Positions 49,109 through 57,221 of a DNA stretch of 64,000 bases are shown here, in pieces; the first letter of the stretch is position 1, and every line of letters starts with the position of its first letter. The notes beneath the pieces are model-generated. The model was given only the letters and a program-made list of their open reading frames with translations. It was not told the origin of the DNA and did no database searches. Source of the stretch: Aminomonas paucivorans DSM 12260. Its GTDB lineage: Bacteria > Synergistota > Synergistia > Synergistales > Synergistaceae. The DNA lies in contig NZ_CM001022.1 in NCBI RefSeq assembly GCF_000165795.1, forward strand, positions 1,054,001 to 1,118,000. Reading direction: 5' to 3'. A program made the translations under genes and the position numbers.

Positions 49109-50266
49109 GTGGCGACTCCCGGTAAGAAGGACTACTACGACATCCTGGGGGTGACCCGGGAGGCCACGCCGGAGGACATCAAGAAGGCCTACCGCAAGAT
49201 GGCCCGCAAGTACCACCCCGACGCCAACCCGGGGAACGGGGATGCGGAGAAGAAGTTCAAAGAGATCAACGAGGCCTACGAGGTCCTGAACGATCCCTCC
49301 AAACGGGCCCAGTACGACCAGTTCGGCTATGTGGGGGACGCTCCTCCGGGGGGCAACCCCTTCGAAGGGTTCGGAGGCGCCGGGGGAGACCCCTTCGGAG
49401 ACCTCTTCGGGGACCTCTTCGGGGATCTCTTCGGCGGTGGCGGCGGGGGGCGGACCCGGGCCCAGCAGGCCAACGCCCCCCGTCGGGGGGCAGACGTGGA
49501 GACCACCCTCACGGTCACCCTGGAGGAGGCCTACCGGGGGGCGTCGCGGGAGCTGCGCATCCCCCGTTGGGAGGCCTGCGCCCGCTGCGGGGGCACCGGA
49601 GCGGAACCGGGGACCAAGGTGGAGACGTGTCCCGCCTGTGGCGGCCGGGGGCAGGTGGAACAGGCGGTGCGGACCCCCTTCGGCCAGTTCGTCCAGGTGA
49701 CGCCCTGCGTCCGATGCAAGGGGCAGGGGAAGGTGATCTCCAGCCCCTGCAAGGAGTGCAAGGGCCAGGGGCGGGTCCGGGTGCCCCACAAGGTGGAGGT
49801 GCGCATCCCCCCGGGCATCGACACGGGAACCCGGCTGCGCATGACCGGAGAGGGGGAGGCGGGGTTCCAGGGCGGGCCTCCCGGGGACCTCTTCCTGCTG
49901 GTGGAGGTGACCCCGGACCCGCGCTTCGAGCGCCAAGGGGCAGACCTGCACGTTCGGGTGAACCTGGCGTTTCCCCAGGTGGCCCTGGGGTGCGAGGTCC
50001 AGGTTCCCACCTTCGACGGCCCCCAGACCCTGGAGGTGCCCTCGGGCACCCAGCCCGGGTCGGTGCTCCGGGTTCGGGGCAAGGGAATGCCCCGCCTTCG
50101 GGGCGGCGGGCGGGGGGACCTGCTGGTCCACGTCCGGGTGGAGGTGCCCAAGAACCTGACGGAGCGCCAGCGGGGGCTCCTGGAGGCCCTGGCCCAGGAG
50201 ATGAAGGTCTCGGTGCGCCAGGAGGAGGGCATCCTGGAGAAGCTGAAAGGGTGGTTCGGCGGGTAG
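49109..50266 (+). CDS. dnaJ: Chaperone DnaJ (Hsp40)
   Basis: A 385-residue type A J protein. The J domain has the HPD motif in YHPDANPGN near residue 36. A Gly/Phe-rich linker ([20 protein letters not shown], with FGDL repeats) follows. Four CxxCxGxG zinc repeats ([32 protein letters not shown]) lie about 155-215, and the C-terminal substrate domains contain [19 protein letters not shown]. It delivers substrates to DnaK. It starts at GTG 49109 behind GGGAGTGAGGATTC, 13 bp after dnaK. A terminator follows. Confidence 0.96.
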   Translation: MATPGKKDYYDILGVTREATPEDIKKAYRKMARKYHPDANPGNGDAEKKFKEINEAYEVLNDPSKRAQYDQFGYVGDAPPGGNPFEGFGGAGGDPFGDLFGDLFGDLFGGGGGGRTRAQQANAPRRGADVETTLTVTLEEAYRGASRELRIPRWEACARCGGTGAEPGTKVETCPACGGRGQVEQAVRTPFGQFVQVTPCVRCKGQGKVISSPCKECKGQGRVRVPHKVEVRIPPGIDTGTRLRMTGEGEAGFQGGPPGDLFLLVEVTPDPRFERQGADLHVRVNLAFPQVALGCEVQVPTFDGPQTLEVPSGTQPGSVLRVRGKGMPRLRGGGRGDLLVHVRVEVPKNLTERQRGLLEALAQEMKVSVRQEEGILEKLKGWFGG

Positions 50267-50293
50267 GTGGCCGGAGCCGCCGCGTGTAGAATC

Positions 50294-50330
50294 GGGGGGA
50301 AGCGCAAGAGCGCTTCCCCCCTTCATTTTG
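50294..50330 (+). terminator. Terminator after dnaJ
   Basis: GGGGGGAAGCG pairs with CGCTTCCCCCC over 11 bp, followed by TTCATTTT. It separates the CIRCE-controlled genes from prmA and those downstream. Confidence 0.82.
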
Positions 50331-50358
50331 GGTGGGAAGCTCAAGGGAGGCCTGCGGG

Positions 50359-51216
50359 ATGGACAGCTTCTGGTGGTACATCACCCTTCGTGGGGGCAAC
50401 GGGCAGGAGGAGATCCTGTCCACGGCGGTGGATCTGGCGGGGAGCATCGGTTCGGAGGTGCAGGAGTTCCCCGAGGGGGTTCGGGTCCGGGCGTACTTTC
50501 GCTCCAACGAAGACCTGGGGACCTGGCAGATGCGCCTTCGTCAGGCCCTGGAGCCCTGGCCGGAGGTGAAGGTGGAGGACACGGGGCGCATCGAGAACCA
50601 GCCCTGGTACCGGGAGTGCGAGGAGGCCTTCCCCCCCCTGGAGGTGGGAAGCCGCTTCGTGGTCCTGGCCCCCTGGCATCGGGGCAAGGAGTCCCCGGGG
50701 CGCATCCCCCTGGTGGTGAAGCCCGGAAGCGCCTTCGGCACGGGGTACCACGAGAGCACCCAGATCGTCCTGGAGCTGATGGAGACCCGGGTGAAGTCCG
50801 GAGACTCGGTGGTGGACGTGGGCACGGGCTCGGGGATCCTCTCTCTGGGGGCCCTCAAGTTGGGGGCGGCCTCGGTGGTGGCTCGGGACCTGGACGGAGC
50901 GGTGCTGGCGGAGGTGGAGGAGAACCTGGACCTCAACGATCTCCGGGGGGCGGTGCGTCTGGAGGAGGGAGACCTGCTCCGGGGCTTTGCGGGGCCCGTG
51001 GATCTGCTCACCGCCAACATCGTCCTGGAACCCCTCCTGCAGCTGTTGCCCGATGTGCGCCGGGTCCTGAAGCCCGGGGGGTGGGCCCTCTTCTCCGGGC
51101 TGCTGGGGACGGAGAAGCAGACCTTCCTCGCCGCACTGGAGGAGGCGGGGCTTCATCCCGCAGAGGACCGTGCCCGGGGGGAGTGGTGGGGTGTTGCAGC
51201 CCAGAATCCGGCTTGA
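50359..51216 (+). CDS. prmA: Ribosomal protein L11 methyltransferase
   Basis: A 285-residue SAM-dependent methyltransferase that trimethylates ribosomal protein L11. It has an N-terminal L11-recognition domain (about 1-110), then KPGSAFGTGYHESTQIVLELME, the SAM motif I DVGTGSGILSLGALKLGA and the catalytic-pocket LLTANIVLEPLLQLLPDV. The ATG at 50359 follows AAGGGAGGCCTGCGGG. rsmE overlaps its 3' end by 26 bp. The dnaJ-prmA-rsmE-mtaB order is the same as in Bacillus (yqeTUV). Confidence 0.93.
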   Translation: MDSFWWYITLRGGNGQEEILSTAVDLAGSIGSEVQEFPEGVRVRAYFRSNEDLGTWQMRLRQALEPWPEVKVEDTGRIENQPWYRECEEAFPPLEVGSRFVVLAPWHRGKESPGRIPLVVKPGSAFGTGYHESTQIVLELMETRVKSGDSVVDVGTGSGILSLGALKLGAASVVARDLDGAVLAEVEENLDLNDLRGAVRLEEGDLLRGFAGPVDLLTANIVLEPLLQLLPDVRRVLKPGGWALFSGLLGTEKQTFLAALEEAGLHPAEDRARGEWWGVAAQNPA

Positions 51217-51922
51217 GGCCTGCACCCTCCTCGGGGAGGGGCGCTACCTCCTGGACGAGGCCCAGGCCCACCACCTGACCCGGGTGCTCCGCCGGTACGA
51301 AGGAGCCCTGCTGGAAGGCCTGTCCGGGGAGGGGCGGGTCCTCCTGCGCCTGCGCCTGGGAGCGGGACGGGTGGAGGCGGAGGAGGTGGAGCGGGTGCCG
51401 GAGTCCCCGGATCTCCTTCGGGTGGTGTTGGTCGTGGCCCTCCTGAAGGCGGACCAGTTCGAACCTCTGCTGCGCATGGCCGCGGAGTTCGGGGTGGCGG
51501 AGATCCGCCTGCTGGCCTGCGAGCGCTCCGTCCCTCGCCTGGAATCCTGCCGGGAGGAGGGAAAGCTCTCCCGCTGGCGGCGGATCCTGGACGAGTCCAC
51601 CCGCCAGTCCGGCTCCCTCCGTCCCCCGACGCTCCATCCCCCCGTACTGGTCCGGGAGCTGGAGGAGGCGACGCTGCCTCCCTCCCGCTTCGGGGCCTTT
51701 CTGGCCCCCGGAACGGTCCCCCTGGGACGGTGTCTTCCCGTGGAGGCCGCCGCCGTGGCCGTGGGTCCCGAGGGGGACTGGTCGGACCAGGAAGTGGAGA
51801 CCCTGAGGGCGAAGGGATTCGTCCCGGTGGGTCTGGGGCCCCGGATCCTTCGGGCCTCCACTGCCGCCGCGGCGGCCTGCGGGGCCCTGCGCCTCTCCTG
51901 GGAGGCCCGAAAGACCCCATGA
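51191..51922 (+). CDS. rsmE: 16S rRNA (uracil-1498-N3)-methyltransferase
   Basis: A 243-residue SPOUT-class enzyme. A PUA-like N-terminal domain (DEAQAHHLTRVLRRYEGALLEG) precedes the knotted C-terminal domain, with VALLKADQFEPLLRMAAEFGV, the glycine loop AVGPEGDWSDQEVETLRAKG and GLGPRILRASTAAAAACGA. In most RsmE the last motif is ILRxETA; here it is ILRASTA. Two starts, GTG 51191 and TTG 51194, share one ribosome site (GGGGGGAG), and GTG is chosen. It lies inside the prmA end and overlaps mtaB (ATGA). Confidence 0.91.
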   Translation: MLQPRIRLEACTLLGEGRYLLDEAQAHHLTRVLRRYEGALLEGLSGEGRVLLRLRLGAGRVEAEEVERVPESPDLLRVVLVVALLKADQFEPLLRMAAEFGVAEIRLLACERSVPRLESCREEGKLSRWRRILDESTRQSGSLRPPTLHPPVLVRELEEATLPPSRFGAFLAPGTVPLGRCLPVEAAAVAVGPEGDWSDQEVETLRAKGFVPVGLGPRILRASTAAAAACGALRLSWEARKTP

Positions 51923-53283
51923 CTTCCTCCCTTTCCCTGGCGGGCTACCGGGTGGGGTTCGTGGTGCTGGGATGTCGCACCAATCAGTACGAAGGGGACG
52001 CCCTGGCCTCGGAGCTGGCGGAGCGGGGGGCGATCCTGGTGGACCCTTCGTCGGAGGACCTGGACGGGGTGGTGCTGCTCACCTGCACCGTCACCGCCGT
52101 GGCGGACCGGAAGGTGCGGCAGGAGCTGCGCCGCCTGCGTCGTCGCCATCCCCGGGCGATCCTGGTGGCGGCGGGCTGCTGGGCCCAAGAGGCGGACCCC
52201 CGGGAAGCCCGACGTCTGGGGGCGGACCACCTGGTGGGCAACCGTCTGAAGGCGGCGATCCCGGACCTCCTGAGCCGCCTCCGGGCCGGGGAGGAGGTCC
52301 CCTTCCTGAACCGCCGGGACGTGGGGGTTTGTGAGGATTGGGACGATCTGCGTCTCTCCCGGACCTGTCGTCACACCCGGGCCTTCGTGAAGGTCCAGGA
52401 CGGGTGCTCCCACGGGTGCCGATACTGCATCGTCCCCCGGGTTCGGGGACGTTCCGTCTCCCGCCCCCCCGAGGACGTGCTGGAGGAGGTGCGGGGGCTG
52501 GTGGGCTCGGGGTGCCGGGAGGTGGTCCTCACGGGGGTCCACCTGGGGCTCTACGGAAGGGATCGGGGCACGGATCTGGGGGAGCTGGTGAAGCGGCTTG
52601 CCCGGGTGGAGGGGCTTGTGCGCCTCCGCTTCGGTTCTCTGGAGCCCTTCGGTCTGGGAGAATCCCTCCTGGATGTTCTGGGGGAGACGGAGATCTTCTG
52701 CCCTCACCTGCACCTGCCCCTACAGAGCGGGGACGACGGGGTCCTGGACCGCATGGGCCGGGGCTACACCGCCGCGGCCTTTGCTCGACTGGTGGAAGCG
52801 GCCCGCAGACGCCTGGGGGAAGACCTGCACGTCAGCACGGATCTCCTGGTGGGCTTCCCCGGGGAGGAGGAGGTGCCCTTCCGGAACACCCTGGACCTGG
52901 TGGAGACCCTGGAGCTGGGGAGGCTTCACGTCTTCCCCTATTCCCCCCGGGCCGGAACCCCCGCCGCCGCCTGGCCCCGCCCCGACCCCGCTGCCCTTCG
53001 GGAGCGGGTGCAGCGGGCCCTGGGGCTGGGACGGACCCTGCTGGACCGGTTCGCCTCCCGGTTCCTGGGACGGGAGGTGGAGGTCCTGGTGGAGCGGGCG
53101 TCGGAGGGGGAGGGGGATGGTCTCTGCCCCGCCTTCGTCCGGGTTCGGGGGCGGATGAGTGTTTCCGCCGGGTCCCTGGGGTGCCTGGTCCCCCGGTCCG
53201 TGCGGGACGGGGTCCTTCGGGACCGGTCTCCGGAGGAGGGGGACGAACCCCGTCCTGGACCGGAAGAGGACGTGCTACCATGA
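51919..53283 (+). CDS. mtaB: tRNA t6A37 methylthiotransferase (MtaB)
   Basis: A 454-residue radical-SAM methylthiotransferase that adds a 2-methylthio group to t6A37 in tRNA. The N-terminal UPF0004 domain provides cysteines in VVLGCRTNQYEGD, LLTCTVTAVADRKVRQ and VAAGCWAQ. The radical-SAM cluster is CSHGCRYCIVPRVRGRSVSR (CxxxCxxC). GVHLGLYGRDRG and HLHLPLQSGDDGVLDRMGRGY, then a C-terminal TRAM domain (about 370-435) complete the family pattern. It overlaps rsmE by ATGA. It is the last gene before the inserted Hsp70/J pair. Confidence 0.93.
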   Translation: MTSSLSLAGYRVGFVVLGCRTNQYEGDALASELAERGAILVDPSSEDLDGVVLLTCTVTAVADRKVRQELRRLRRRHPRAILVAAGCWAQEADPREARRLGADHLVGNRLKAAIPDLLSRLRAGEEVPFLNRRDVGVCEDWDDLRLSRTCRHTRAFVKVQDGCSHGCRYCIVPRVRGRSVSRPPEDVLEEVRGLVGSGCREVVLTGVHLGLYGRDRGTDLGELVKRLARVEGLVRLRFGSLEPFGLGESLLDVLGETEIFCPHLHLPLQSGDDGVLDRMGRGYTAAAFARLVEAARRRLGEDLHVSTDLLVGFPGEEEVPFRNTLDLVETLELGRLHVFPYSPRAGTPAAAWPRPDPAALRERVQRALGLGRTLLDRFASRFLGREVEVLVERASEGEGDGLCPAFVRVRGRMSVSAGSLGCLVPRSVRDGVLRDRSPEEGDEPRPGPEEDVLP

Positions 53284-53313
53284 GGTCCGAAACGGCATGA
53301 GGAGGGTAGCGAC

Positions 53314-54879
53314 CTGAAGGAACCTGTCATCGGCATCGATCTGGGAACTCGGTACGCCTTGGCCGCCCACTGTCCCCCCGGCGGCTCTCCTCGGGTGTTG
53401 CCCAACCGGTGGGGGCGCTGGAGGACTCCCTCCTACGTCGCCCTGGTGGGGCGCGACCTGGTGGCGGGAGAGGAGGCGGCCCGCGTCGCCCTGACCTCTC
53501 CGGGCCGGGCCTGGTGGGACGTGAAGCGCAAGCTGGGCACCGACTGGGTGGCCCGAAGCGGCGGCCACGCCTACGGGGCGGAAGACCTCCTGGTCCCCCT
53601 CCTCTCCCTGGTGCGGGAGGACGCGGAGGCCTCCCTGGGCAGCTTCGTCCGCTCCGGCGTGTTGGCGGTGCCCGCCCACTTCGGCTTCCCGGAACGGGGC
53701 GCCCTGGCCCGGGCTGCCCGAAAGGCGGGGTTCGAGGAGATCCGCATCGTCAACGAGCCCACCGCCGCCACCCTGTCCGTGGGTCCCCAGGGGCGTTTCC
53801 TGGTACTGGACTTCGGGGGGGGCACCCTGGACCTCTCGGTGGTGGAGGGGGAAAACGGGGTCTTCCAGGTCCTGGACAGTCTGGGGCGCAGCGACCTGGG
53901 GGGGTACGATCTGGACCGTCGGTTGGCCCAGTGGCTCTGGAGGCGCCTGGGAGGGGGGGCTCCCAGCTTCGAGGACCCCCGGTGGTTCCACCTGCTTCGG
54001 GAGGCGGAACAGGTGAAGATTGCCCTCTCCGACGCCCGAACCTTCCTCTGGGTTCCCCCCAAGGGATGGGGTTCCGACGAGCCCGTGACGGTGCAGCGGG
54101 AGGACCTGGAACGCCTCATTTCCCCGGTGCTGGACGAAATCCTTCGGCTGGTGGAGCGCCTCTTCCGGCGGCACCGTCCCCATCGACTTCTCCTCGTGGG
54201 GGGGAGCAGCCGCATCCCCCTCCTGCGACAGCGCCTGGCGGAACGGGTGGCGGAGCCGGAACACCTGCGGGCCTGTCCCGACGAGGCGGTGGCCCTGGGG
54301 GCCGCCCTCTTCGCCCGACAGGGACGGGAACGGCTCCTCCTGGACGTGTTGAGCCAGCCCTTGGGGTTGGCCCAGGCGGACGGTTCGGTGAGCCTTCTCC
54401 TGGCGCGGGGAACCCCTCTTCCCGCAGAGGCGCGGCAGGAGCTTTGGGCCCGAGAAGCGGGCCCCCTGGTCCTCACGGTGGTCCAGGGAGAGGGTCCCTT
54501 GCGGGACGCGGGGCGGATCCTTCAGCGCATCGACCTGCCCTTCGCCTGCCAGGGAGAGAGGGTGGAGATCCTCTTCAAGGTGGACGGCAGCGGCCTGCTC
54601 ACCGTGGAGGTCTTCCAGCGCAGCGGCACCAGCCGCCGGGTGGTGGCCCTGGAGGGGCGGGGGGATGTGGGTTCCGTGGACCTGGAGGCGGAACTGCGTC
54701 TTCGGCAGGATCGCATCGTCCGGCTGAGCCTGGCCCTGGATCCGGCCCACCAGGAGCGCCTTTCCTCTCTGTGGGGGCAGTTCCGCCTCTTTCGCGGGGA
54801 GGAGGAGGGGCTGAGCCAGGAGGCCCTGGACGTGCTGGATCGGTTGATCCTGGACCTGGAGCGGGTGGTGGGATCGTGA
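53314..54879 (+). CDS. Compact, divergent Hsp70 paralogue (CTG start)
   Basis: A 521-residue Hsp70-like ATPase. The start is CTG at 53314, 8 bp after AGGAGG: the in-frame stop at 53281 excludes anything longer, no ATG, GTG or TTG intervenes, and starting later (TTG 53359) would remove the phosphate-1 motif [13 protein letters not shown]. Other Hsp70 motifs are IVNEPTAATLSV, LVLDFGGGTLDLSVVEG, LLLVGGSSRIPLLRQ and DEAVALGAALFA. A shortened substrate domain (LSQPLGLAQADGSVSLL through LFKVDGSGLLTVEVF) and only about 70 lid residues follow. It resembles HscC-type Hsp70s. The J protein gene overlaps its stop (GTGA). Its clients are unknown. Confidence 0.85.
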   Translation: MKEPVIGIDLGTRYALAAHCPPGGSPRVLPNRWGRWRTPSYVALVGRDLVAGEEAARVALTSPGRAWWDVKRKLGTDWVARSGGHAYGAEDLLVPLLSLVREDAEASLGSFVRSGVLAVPAHFGFPERGALARAARKAGFEEIRIVNEPTAATLSVGPQGRFLVLDFGGGTLDLSVVEGENGVFQVLDSLGRSDLGGYDLDRRLAQWLWRRLGGGAPSFEDPRWFHLLREAEQVKIALSDARTFLWVPPKGWGSDEPVTVQREDLERLISPVLDEILRLVERLFRRHRPHRLLLVGGSSRIPLLRQRLAERVAEPEHLRACPDEAVALGAALFARQGRERLLLDVLSQPLGLAQADGSVSLLLARGTPLPAEARQELWAREAGPLVLTVVQGEGPLRDAGRILQRIDLPFACQGERVEILFKVDGSGLLTVEVFQRSGTSRRVVALEGRGDVGSVDLEAELRLRQDRIVRLSLALDPAHQERLSSLWGQFRLFRGEEEGLSQEALDVLDRLILDLERVVGS

Positions 54880-55925
54880 GCCTGGAGATGGATTTCCGCA
54901 CCCTGGGGCTGCCCCCCGGTTCCGACTGGGAGGACGTCAAATCCGCCTTCCGCCGTCTGGCCCGGACCTACCACCCCGACGTGGCGGGGCCGGAGCACTC
55001 CCGAAGGTTCGCGGAGATCACCCGAGCCTACATGTCCCTGAAGGAATCCATCCAAGCCCCCTCTGTAGGGGTGCCCTCCCGACCCGTCGAGAGGCCTCGG
55101 ACGTCCCGAGGGCGCCGGGGGACCTCCGGAACCCCCTGGTGGGATCCCGGAAGGTTCGTGGGGAGATTGCAGCGCCTCTGGCGCTCCGGAAGAGCCTCCT
55201 TTGCCCGAAGGCGGCCCGCGGAGGACACCCAGAGGTCTCCCGCCCGGGATCGGTTCGTGGAGGAGGCCCTGGACCGGGCGGAGATGCACTTCCGCCAGAT
55301 CCTGGGGCGCCGCGTCGCCGCTCGGGAGGAGGCCCTTCGGGCCTCTCTGAAGCGGCGCCTGGAGAGCCGCCACCCCGGTGTGGTCCTCCTGGCCCTGGAT
55401 GAGCTGGCCCGCAGCCCCGACCCGGGTTATGCCCGCAAGGCCCTGGTGGAGCACCTGAACAGAGAGAGGCCCGATCCGGAGTCCCTCCGCCGGGTGCTTT
55501 CCCTTTTCCCCGGAGCGGACCCCGAGGGGGGGCTTGCCCGGGCCCTGTCCCGTTGGGGCGGGGCCTACGCCCCCTCGGAGGCCCTCTCGGTGATCCGGTG
55601 GCTCCGGGGGCGGGTCACGGGGGCCTCCACGGGGGGAGAACGGAGGGAGTGGCTTCGCCCCTTCCTCACTAACCCCAGCCCGGAGGTGGCGGCTTTGGCC
55701 CTCCAGAACTGGCCCGCCGGAACGGGGCTCCCCGACGTCTCCGACCTGATCCGCCTCTTCCGCCAGGAGGATGCGGCCCTTTGGGTGGCCCTGCTTCGCC
55801 TGATCCGGCGGGAGGGGGTGTCCCCCTGGATGCTCCCCCACCTGGAGCGGCTGAGCCGGACCCATCCCGCCGCCCCCGTTCGGGTGTGGGCTGCGGCTAT
55901 TGTGCGAGACCGGGCAGTCGGATAA
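54876..55925 (+). CDS. J-domain protein with helical-repeat C-terminus, partner of the compact Hsp70
   Basis: A 349-residue protein. The N-terminal J domain (about residues 5-70) has HPD at 33-35 in ARTYHPDVAGPEHSRRFAEI. A basic, Arg/Pro-rich linker (RPVERPRTSRGRRG) follows. Residues 140-345 are helix pairs resembling HEAT/ARM repeats: HPGVVLLALDELARSPDPGYARKAL, NPSPEVAALALQNWPAG, EDAALWVALLRLIRREGVS, APVRVWAAAIVRD. There are no zinc or Gly/Phe regions, so this is a type C J protein with its own client-binding module. GTG 54876 overlaps the Hsp70 stop (GTGA); ATG 54888 is the alternative start. Confidence 0.83.
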   Translation: MSLEMDFRTLGLPPGSDWEDVKSAFRRLARTYHPDVAGPEHSRRFAEITRAYMSLKESIQAPSVGVPSRPVERPRTSRGRRGTSGTPWWDPGRFVGRLQRLWRSGRASFARRRPAEDTQRSPARDRFVEEALDRAEMHFRQILGRRVAAREEALRASLKRRLESRHPGVVLLALDELARSPDPGYARKALVEHLNRERPDPESLRRVLSLFPGADPEGGLARALSRWGGAYAPSEALSVIRWLRGRVTGASTGGERREWLRPFLTNPSPEVAALALQNWPAGTGLPDVSDLIRLFRQEDAALWVALLRLIRREGVSPWMLPHLERLSRTHPAAPVRVWAAAIVRDRAVG

Positions 55926-55928
55926 AAT
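55900..55928 (+). promoter_or_regulatory. Promoter of the HIT-rpsU-yqeY unit
   Basis: TTGTGC (55900-55905) and TAAAAT (55923-55928) with 17 bp spacing at the end of the J-protein gene, 32 bp upstream of the HIT start. Confidence 0.5.
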
Positions 55929-55959
55929 ACGAGGACGTCCGACTTCAGGGGGGGTCTTC

Positions 55960-56301
55960 GTGAGCGGTACGTGCTTGTTTTGCCGCATCCTCGCGGGGGA
56001 ACTCCCGGCGGAGCGGGTTTACGAGGACGACGACGTCCTCGCGTTCCACGATCTCCGACCCCAGGCGCCGGTGCACGTGCTGGTGATCCCTAAGCAGCAT
56101 GTGTCCGGGGCCGCTGAGGCTCCCTCCCCGGAACTCTGGGGAGGCCTCATGGCGGGAGCCGTTCGGGTTGCCGCTCGATTGGGGTTGGACCAGGACGGCT
56201 ACCGGCTGGTGATCAACAGCGGAGAAGGAGCCGGGCAGACGATCCCCCACCTGCACGTTCACGTGCTTGCGGGCCGACGGTTCCATTGGCCGCCGGGATA
56301 G
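55960..56301 (+). CDS. HIT-family protein (Hint-like nucleotide hydrolase)
   Basis: A 113-residue histidine-triad protein: zinc-type CLFC near the N-terminus (SGTCLFCRILAGELPAERVYED), AFHDLRPQAPVHVLVIPKQH, and the catalytic HLHVHVL near the end. Hint enzymes hydrolyse nucleoside phosphoramidates and adenylates. It starts at GTG 55960 behind CAGGGGGGGTCTTC. It is followed 30 bp later by rpsU. The short C-terminus ends directly after the triad (GRRFHWPPG). Confidence 0.9.
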   Translation: MSGTCLFCRILAGELPAERVYEDDDVLAFHDLRPQAPVHVLVIPKQHVSGAAEAPSPELWGGLMAGAVRVAARLGLDQDGYRLVINSGEGAGQTIPHLHVHVLAGRRFHWPPG

Positions 56302-56331
56302 CGCAGGTGGCAGAGAAAGGGGGGAACAGGG

Positions 56332-56517
56332 ATGACCACCGTCGTTCGTCGAGAGAACGAATCCATTGAGGACGCGCTGAAGCGTTTCAAGCGCGAACTC
56401 CGCAAGGTGGGTGTGCTTCGGGAGGCTCGGAAGCACGAGCATTACGAGAAGCCGAGCGAAATCAAGAAGAAGAAGAAGGCCGCCACGGCCAGGAACAGGA
56501 ACAAGAGGCCGGTGTGA
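56332..56517 (+). CDS. rpsU: 30S ribosomal protein S21
   Basis: A 61-residue ribosomal protein: [40 protein letters not shown] and a basic tail. It is needed for initiation on natural mRNAs. The ATG follows AAAGGGGGGAACAGGG. Its stop overlaps the start of the yqeY gene (TGATG), the standard rpsU-yqeY pairing. Confidence 0.96.
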   Translation: MTTVVRRENESIEDALKRFKRELRKVGVLREARKHEHYEKPSEIKKKKKAATARNRNKRPV

Positions 56518-56975
56518 TGAGCGACCCCCTGGTGGAGCGTGTCCAGTCCGAACTCGTCGCGGCCATGAAGCGCCGCGACGAGCTTTCCTTGTCTGTCCTG
56601 CGCATGTTGAAGTCCGCCATCCAGCTGGCTCAGGTGGAAAAGGGCCGCGATGCGGTCCTGACGGACGAGGAAGTGGTGACCCTGGTGCAGCGGCTGGTCA
56701 AACAGCGCCAAGAGGCGGCGGAGCAGTACCGGGCGGGCGGTGCCGCGGACCGGGCGGATCGGGAGCTGGAGGAAGCCCGCTTCCTCCAGGGTTACCTCCC
56801 GGAGCAGCTTTCCGACGAGGAACTGGAGTCTCTGACCCGTCGGGTTGCCCAGGATACCGGGGCCGCGTCCCCCAAGGACCTGGGAAAGGTCATGGGACGG
56901 GTCATGCCCCTGGTGAAGGGACGGGCGGAGGGCAACCGGGTGCGGGCTGCAGCCCTGAAGGTCCTCGGTTCCTGA
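56517..56975 (+). CDS. yqeY: GatB/YqeY-domain protein
   Basis: A 152-residue protein of the YqeY family, related to the tail domain of the GatB amidotransferase subunit: VQSELVAAMKRRDELSLSVLRMLKSAIQ, EVVTLVQRLVKQRQEAAEQYRAGG, EARFLQGYLPEQLSDEEL and DLGKVMGRVMPLVKGRAEG. It binds tRNA or the ribosome in a way not yet fully defined. The ATG at 56517 is preferred over the adjacent GTG at 56514. It overlaps the rpsU stop. A strong terminator follows. Confidence 0.92.
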   Translation: MSDPLVERVQSELVAAMKRRDELSLSVLRMLKSAIQLAQVEKGRDAVLTDEEVVTLVQRLVKQRQEAAEQYRAGGAADRADRELEEARFLQGYLPEQLSDEELESLTRRVAQDTGAASPKDLGKVMGRVMPLVKGRAEGNRVRAAALKVLGS

Positions 56976-57002
56976 CCCCCCGACCCCGACGACCTGGAGT
57001 GT

Positions 57003-57034
57003 CCCCGGGAGCTTCTCCGTTCCCGGGGTCTTTT
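57003..57034 (+). terminator. Terminator after yqeY
   Basis: CCCCGGGA pairs with TCCCGGGG (10-nt loop), followed by TCTTTT. Confidence 0.75.
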
Positions 57035-57166
57035 GCTGTCCCCGTGGTCCTTCTCTTCTTTGGAAACGTTATTGTTTGTGCGAACCCACGGGACCAGAGA
57101 CCTCCGAAAAATCGGGCTCCCGGGATCATCTTTTCTCCCCCCTTTTTCCCCTCTTCCTGCCATTAA

Positions 57167-57214
57167 CCCCTAAATCTGGTGTATGATTCCCTCTGTGATC
57201 CCTATATGTAGGAG
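57167..57214 (+). promoter_or_regulatory. Two NrdR-box-like sites upstream of nrdR
   Basis: CCCCTAAATCTGGTGT (57167-57182) and TCCCTATATGTAGGAG (57199-57214) each fit the core of the NrdR box (ACACwATATaTwGtGT-like) at 10-11 of 16 positions. Their starts are exactly 32 bp apart, three helical turns, as seen for paired NrdR boxes. A TATGAT box lies at 57182-57187 between them. Box 2 overlaps the nrdR ribosome site region. Confidence 0.6.
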
Positions 57215-57221
57215 GTCTGCG

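Noticed and set aside
49380-49440. A tandem DNA repeat (TTCGGAGACCTC/TTCGGGGACCTC)
   Set aside because: It encodes the Gly/Phe-rich [11 protein letters not shown] linker of DnaJ and is explained by coding.
57041-57093. A CCCGTGG ... CCACGGG inverted repeat upstream of nrdR
   Set aside because: Only a 7-bp stem with a loop of about 39 nt; too weak to call a functional element.
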